DNA of 9,595 bases from Treponema sp. (GTDB lineage: Bacteria; Spirochaetota; Spirochaetia; Treponematales; Breznakiellaceae): NCBI GenBank assembly GCA_031273835.1, contig JAISRD010000140.1:1-9595 (forward strand), read 5' to 3'. Below, one piece after another: positions 6,698-9,595 of the stretch; position 1 is the stretch's first letter, and every line of letters starts with the position of its first letter. The translations under genes and the position numbers were made by a program. The notes under the pieces are model-generated. The model saw only the letters and a program-made list of their open reading frames with translations. It made no database searches and was not told the DNA's origin.

Positions 6698-7792
6698 ATG
6701 AATACGGCTGAACGCATGGCGGAACTGGCCCTGCAGATCGGCGTTATCCTCTTTGCGGTACGGCTGGGGGGGCGGCTGGTCAAAAAAGCGGGCATCCCTT
6801 CCGTGTTGGGGGAACTCCTTGCGGGGGTGATTATCGGCCCCTTTGCCTTGGGGGGCCTGGCCTTTCCCGGTTTCCCCGGGGGACTCTTTCCCCTGCATGA
6901 AGGGTCCAATCTTCCGGTAAGTATAGAACTCTACGCCTTTGCCGCCCTTGCTTCGGTGATACTTCTCTTTGTTTCGGGGCTGGAGACGGATCTTTCCCTG
7001 TTTCTCCGTTATTCCGTATCGGGGGGCGTCATCGGCCTTGGAGGGGTGGTCTTTTCCTTTGCCCTGGGGGCCCTTACGGCCATGGTTCTGCTCAAGGCCC
7101 CCCTGGCGGATCCCCGCTGTCTCTTTATGGGCCTCCTGGCCACGCCGACCTCGGTGGGGATCACCGCCCGTATCCTTTCGGACAAAAAAAAGATGGATTC
7201 CCCCGAGGGGGTTACCATACTGGCCGCGGCGGTCTTTGACGATGTGCTGGGCATAATCGCCCTGGCCCTTATCATCGGCGCCGTGGGGGTTATTGCCGGG
7301 GGCGGGGAGCTTAACCCGGCAGCCCTGCTGGGTATGGGGGGCAGGACCTTCGGTATTTGGCTGGGCTTTACCGCCCTGGGGCTGGTTTTTTCCGCCCGGC
7401 TTGCCCGTTTCCTCAAACTATTCAAACACAGTTACGATTTTTCGATACTTGCCCTGGGGATAGCCCTTATCCTGGCGGGAATTTTTGAAAAACAGGGCCT
7501 GGCAATGATCATAGGGGCCTATGTGGCGGGGCTTTCCCTTTCCAAAACCGATATAGCCCTGGTTATCGAAGAAAAGATACGGGGGCTCCGTGATTTTTTT
7601 GTGCCCCTCTTTTTCGCCGTCATGGGGATGATGGTGAACATACGGGAAATCGTCTCCCCGCCGGTGCTGTTCTTCGGGGCGGCTTACACCGTTACGGGGA
7701 TCGTCTCCAAGGTGGCCGGCTGCGGGGGCCTGGCCCTGCTGATGGGCTTTAACCACTGGGTCCGTGGTTCGAACCCGCGCGGGGGAGCTTGA
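6698..7792 (+). CDS. CPA2-type cation:proton antiporter, 3' end replaced by integrated element
   Basis: A 364-codon frame with about ten hydrophobic membrane segments of the Na+/H+ exchanger (KefB/NapA-like) fold. Visible motifs are GELLAGVIIGPFALG at 38-52, the broken-helix segment LLATPTSVGITARIL at 146-160, and the ion-binding pair Asp181-Asp182 in VFDDVLGIIAL. The DD form is typical of electrogenic CPA2 exchangers. GAYVAGLSLS lies at 273-282 and FFAVMGMMVNI at 305-315. The protein is family-like through GCGGLALLMGFN (341-352). Family members then normally continue with an RGALRIG...RGEVALI-type segment and a last helix pair. Here 12 unrelated residues, HWVRGSNPRGGA, follow and the frame ends. 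Those codons are the 3' half of a tRNA-Asn read in frame. I therefore regard it as an interrupted gene lacking roughly the last 30-60 residues, and probably inactive. The start at 6698 has no close ribosome site; GGAGGG lies about 17 bp upstream. Confidence 0.88.
   Translation: MNTAERMAELALQIGVILFAVRLGGRLVKKAGIPSVLGELLAGVIIGPFALGGLAFPGFPGGLFPLHEGSNLPVSIELYAFAALASVILLFVSGLETDLSLFLRYSVSGGVIGLGGVVFSFALGALTAMVLLKAPLADPRCLFMGLLATPTSVGITARILSDKKKMDSPEGVTILAAAVFDDVLGIIALALIIGAVGVIAGGGELNPAALLGMGGRTFGIWLGFTALGLVFSARLARFLKLFKHSYDFSILALGIALILAGIFEKQGLAMIIGAYVAGLSLSKTDIALVIEEKIRGLRDFFVPLFFAVMGMMVNIREIVSPPVLFFGAAYTVTGIVSKVAGCGGLALLMGFNHWVRGSNPRGGA
7748..7787 (+). other. att site: 3' half of a tRNA-Asn gene (fragment)
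   Basis: Mapped on standard tRNA numbering, 7749-7752 (TTAA) are positions 35-38. CCACT (7753-7757) is the 3' anticodon stem. GGGTC is the variable loop. CGTGG-TTCGAAC-CCGCG (7763-7779) is a T arm with all five pairs, including one G-T wobble. CGGGGGA (7780-7786) is the 3' acceptor strand and G (7787) the discriminator. No CCA is encoded. A72, G73 and the UU at anticodon positions 2-3 point to tRNA-Asn (GUU). tRNA-Lys would normally have a G1-C72 acceptor and discriminator A. The upstream sequence is antiporter coding sequence with no D arm or 5' acceptor strand, so this is not a functional tRNA. Confidence 0.85.
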
Positions 7793-7793
7793 G

Positions 7794-7817
7794 GCCGTCC
7801 GAAAGGACGGCTTTTTT
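7794..7817 (+). terminator. Strong intrinsic terminator downstream of the tRNA-Asn fragment
   Basis: GCCGTCC (7794-7800), a GAAA tetraloop and GGACGGC (7805-7811) form a perfect 7-bp stem followed by six T. It lies 6 bp past the tRNA 3' end, so it is most likely the tRNA gene's own terminator carried on attP. It now ends the truncated antiporter transcript and insulates the integrase from upstream transcription. Confidence 0.88.
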
Positions 7818-7850
7818 ATTGCTTTTTATGCTTCATTTTGTTTCATAATT

Positions 7851-7876
7851 CCTTGCTACATAATGAATTAGCAAGG
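7851..7876 (+). repeat. Inverted repeat near the integrase att region
   Basis: CCTTGCTA (7851-7858) and TAGCAAGG (7869-7876) are perfect 8-bp inverted arms around a 10-bp AT-rich spacer. There is no T run after it, so it is not a typical terminator. Its position between the att core and the integrase gene suits a binding site for an integrase, excisionase or regulator, but that is inference. Confidence 0.55.
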
Positions 7877-7970
7877 CTTAAAATAGCGCGAAACTCCCAT
7901 TTTCCAGTAGGAGGGGCATAATTCATTTTTTTGTATCTTGTGTCTTTTTTCACTTTGTTTTATCACTTTT

Positions 7971-8003
7971 TGTAGGCAATATGTAGGCGGTATGTAGGCA
8001 GAA
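7971..8003 (+). repeat. Three tandem 11-bp direct repeats, candidate integrase arm sites
   Basis: TGTAGGCAATA, TGTAGGCGGTA and TGTAGGCAGAA lie head-to-tail with exact 11-bp spacing, sharing TGTAGGC. They end 22 bp before the integrase ATG. Spacing near one helical turn puts all three on the same face of DNA. Tyrosine integrases with an N-terminal arm-binding domain recognise short direct repeats flanking the att core, and these could also autoregulate int. The repeats are seen; the role is inferred. Confidence 0.6.
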
Positions 8004-8025
8004 AAAATTGCTATGAGGCGATTCT

Positions 8026-9093
8026 ATGGGCGTGAATATAAGGGTAAACCGGGGAAAATTGTATCTGGATATTTTTCACAACGGACGGCGGAAATGGGAA
8101 TCCCTGGGGCTTACCTTGCCGTCCGATAAAACGCAACGGGCGGATATTATGCGGCTTGCCGAGGTATGCAAGTCAAAGCGGGAAGCTCAAATATTATCCG
8201 GTGAATGGGGAATGGTTGATCCCGTGGGCGGCAAACAGACCCTTATTGAATACATGAACGGCATAGCTACGAACCGGGGGCAGAATGATTTTACCCATAA
8301 GGCCGTTAAACACCTTGAATTGTTTCCCGGCGGCAATATCTCCCTTGGCGGCGTAACGGAAAAATGGCTGGAGGATTTTCAGGAATATCTGCTTAAAGAA
8401 ACCGATCTTTCAAAAAAGACTATCGCGCATTATTCCGGGGCTGTCCGCTACGCATTGCGCAAAGCGGCACGGGATCGCATTATTCCGCGCAATCCGGCGG
8501 TAGGCGTGAAAGGGGTATCCGTACCCGAAAGCGATAAAATATACCTGACAGCCCCTGAGGTTCAGGCCCTTGCAAATGTGCCGATTAACGGGGAACTGGG
8601 GGCCGAAATAAAGCAGGCTTTTTTGTTTGGCTGCTATACCGGGCTTCGCATATCCGATCTGAAAACGCTTGCCTGGGGGGATATACAGCGCGACCCGCCG
8701 CAGATAAACAAGCAGCAGGAAAAAACAAAGCGCAAGGCGTTTGTCCCGCTCCATGCCGTAGCTTGGGGAATAATTGATGACAAGCGGCTGCACGGTTACA
8801 AAGACCCGGTATTTCCCGCTCTTTCAAAATCAAAAACCAATACGAATGAATACCTTAAGCGGTGGGCAAAGAAGGCCGGAATTGAAAAGAATATCGGCTG
8901 GCATACCGCCCGGCACACTTTCGCGGTCCTTTCCCTTGAATCCGGGGCCGAGATTTACATGCTTTCAAAGCTGCTGGGCCATACGGATGTAAAGACAACG
9001 CAGGTATACGCAAACGCTACCGACAAAATGAAGCGGGAAGCGGTTAACGCTTTACCGGCTATTACGATAGCGAACAATGGGGGTGATAAATGA
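8026..9093 (+). CDS. int: Tyrosine recombinase / integrase
   Basis: Integrase of 355 residues, full length for an element-type tyrosine recombinase. Residues 1-60 (NIRVNRGKLYLDIFHNGRR) form an arm-binding-type beta domain. About 72-165 is the SAM-like core-binding domain (KTIAHYSGAVRYALRKA). About 172-345 is the catalytic domain. Catalytic residues are all present: Arg208 in YTGLRISDL, a Lys in QEKTKRK (233-237), His293 and Arg296 in HTARHTF, His319 in LLGHTD and nucleophile Tyr328 in TTQVYAN. The start at 8026 has GAGG at 7-nt spacing. It resembles integrases of tRNA-targeting ICEs and mobilisable elements, including those of Bacteroidetes. It acts by strand exchange within a 6-8-bp overlap. 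Together with the tRNA-Asn fragment upstream, this suggests crossover in the anticodon loop. It overlaps the next gene by 4 bp (ATGA). Confidence 0.95.
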   Translation: MGVNIRVNRGKLYLDIFHNGRRKWESLGLTLPSDKTQRADIMRLAEVCKSKREAQILSGEWGMVDPVGGKQTLIEYMNGIATNRGQNDFTHKAVKHLELFPGGNISLGGVTEKWLEDFQEYLLKETDLSKKTIAHYSGAVRYALRKAARDRIIPRNPAVGVKGVSVPESDKIYLTAPEVQALANVPINGELGAEIKQAFLFGCYTGLRISDLKTLAWGDIQRDPPQINKQQEKTKRKAFVPLHAVAWGIIDDKRLHGYKDPVFPALSKSKTNTNEYLKRWAKKAGIEKNIGWHTARHTFAVLSLESGAEIYMLSKLLGHTDVKTTQVYANATDKMKREAVNALPAITIANNGGDK

Positions 9094-9497
9094 CCAAGAC
9101 AGGAGAAAAAGAGCTTCTCTATCTCCGCTTGCTTCCGGCAGATGAACTGGCAGATCAAATTCGTTGCTTGCCATATACGTTAGTTGAAACAATAATTGCA
9201 ACAGCATTAGAAGACGAAGATATGATGTTTGATTTATTAACCGATACAATAGGCGTATTAAAAAATAATATGCACTTGCCTATTTCAAAAAGAGCCTTGA
9301 GAAAATTATTAAAAGTATGTCAGGTATTAGGTTGTGTAGGCTATATTGATTTTGGTGATTGGGAAGCCATAAGAAGCGAAGAAAACACGGAGGCAAACTT
9401 TGAACCGCCAAAAATCATCAAAGATTTAATTGATGCCGGACAATTGGAGAAAGAGCAAATAAAATCGGAACACGCAAAAAAACAAAAAGTATTATAA
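9090..9497 (+). CDS. Hypothetical protein encoded next to the integrase
   Basis: A 135-residue soluble protein, with no signal peptide or membrane segment. It is predicted to be mostly helical and acidic in the middle (TIIATALEDEDMMFDLLTDTIG), with a charged Lys/Glu-rich tail. I do not recognise a family. The start overlaps the integrase stop as ATGA, a typical coupling arrangement, and a purine-rich GGGGGTGATAA lies just upstream. After about its first 25 codons the sequence becomes clearly more AT-rich than the integrase gene, which suggests different origin or assembly from parts. Position between int and an excisionase-like gene makes a role in recombination control, such as a recombination directionality or accessory factor, conceivable. 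This is context only. Confidence 0.7.
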   Translation: MTKTGEKELLYLRLLPADELADQIRCLPYTLVETIIATALEDEDMMFDLLTDTIGVLKNNMHLPISKRALRKLLKVCQVLGCVGYIDFGDWEAIRSEENTEANFEPPKIIKDLIDAGQLEKEQIKSEHAKKQKVL

Positions 9498-9529
9498 ATC
9501 CCTTATAAACCATTTTATGGGGGAGCAAA

Positions 9530-9595
9530 ATGAACGAAAGAGAAAATCCGCTAAACGTCCAACAGGCCGCCGCATTCCTAGGCTTGAAACCAAGC
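9530..9595 (+). CDS. Excisionase-like helix-turn-helix protein, N-terminal part (cut by window edge)
   Basis: The first 22 codons are present. The translation MNERENPLNVQQAAAFLGLK matches the opening of the MerR-like HTH_17/AlpA-type excisionase family, in which L(T/N)VxxAAxxLG(L/V) forms the first helices of the winged helix-turn-helix. GGGGGAG at 9519-9525 is a strong ribosome site. The gap before it contains TTATAAATCCC and TTATAAACCAT, 11 bp apart, which may hold a promoter or operator. Such small proteins bend DNA at att sites to drive excision or act as plasmid/element regulators. Only the N-terminus is visible. Confidence 0.65.
   Translation, partial: MNERENPLNVQQAAAFLGLKPS

Larger units (their letters stand above)
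7748..9595 (+). mobile_element. Left end of an integrative element inserted in the antiporter gene
   Basis: The element begins at the tRNA-Asn-derived att sequence. It contains a tRNA terminator, an AT-rich segment with 11-bp direct repeats, a complete tyrosine recombinase, an unrecognised gene and the start of an excisionase-like gene, and it continues past the window. Base composition drops in GC right after the terminator at 7817. Integrases carried next to a copy of a tRNA 3' half are the standard arrangement of tRNA-targeting islands and ICEs. The unusual feature is that the chromosome side is a protein gene rather than the 5' half of a tRNA. The exact left boundary is uncertain by a few bases because TTTAAC could belong to either side. 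Confidence 0.75.

Noticed and set aside
7677..7787. Complete tRNA-Asn gene ending at 7787
   Set aside because: There is no 5' acceptor strand, D arm or proper anticodon loop upstream; that DNA encodes antiporter residues. Only positions from about 35 onward are tRNA-like.
7971..8003. Start of a CRISPR array
   Set aside because: The 11-bp units have no spacers between them and no Cas genes nearby; arm-type binding sites explain them better.

Overview
The window looks like chromosomal DNA of a host-associated spirochaete, most likely a Treponema or close relative. This rests on three things. First, there is a very large TPR membrane protein whose layout (cytoplasmic acidic N-terminus, one membrane segment, periplasmic TPR array) matches spirochaetal flagellar-collar-type proteins. 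Second, a def-fmt pair sits beside spirochaete-like neighbours. Third, the genes have GC-rich third codon positions, with AT-rich DNA only in the mobile part. Genus and species cannot be fixed from the sequence.

Positions 1-5882 hold a minus-strand block. Read 5'->3' it runs: the 1157-residue TPR membrane protein, a bacteriohemerythrin, a short coding-like frame with no clear start, a divergent MEMO1/AmmeMemoRadiSam-B protein, peptide deformylase (def), and the first 32 codons of methionyl-tRNA formyltransferase (fmt). def and fmt overlap by one base, as expected for the coupled formylation/deformylation pair. The TPR gene carries three tandem 44-residue (132-bp) repeats, and a run of nine C in its coding strand lies in the middle copy.

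A 41-bp divergent gap separates this block from two plus-strand genes. One is an exported protein with a C-terminal glycogen-binding-like (CBM48/E-set) domain. The other is a CPA2-type cation:proton antiporter.

The antiporter is the most interesting point. Its reading frame is intact up to a Gly-Phe-Asn motif near residue 352. It then runs into a sequence that folds exactly as the 3' half of a tRNA-Asn: end of the anticodon loop, 3' anticodon stem, variable loop, perfect T arm, acceptor strand and discriminator G. A strong intrinsic terminator follows. No tRNA 5' half is present. Downstream come an AT-rich segment with three 11-bp direct repeats and an inverted repeat, a tyrosine recombinase gene with all catalytic residues, an unrecognised AT-rich 135-residue gene overlapping it by 4 bp, and the start of an excisionase-like helix-turn-helix gene cut by the window edge. 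The simplest reading is that this is the left end of an integrative element. Its normal target would be tRNA-Asn, and its attP carries the tRNA 3' half. Here it has inserted into the antiporter gene at a site resembling the anticodon stem-loop, truncating the antiporter and replacing its end with 12 residues read from tRNA sequence.
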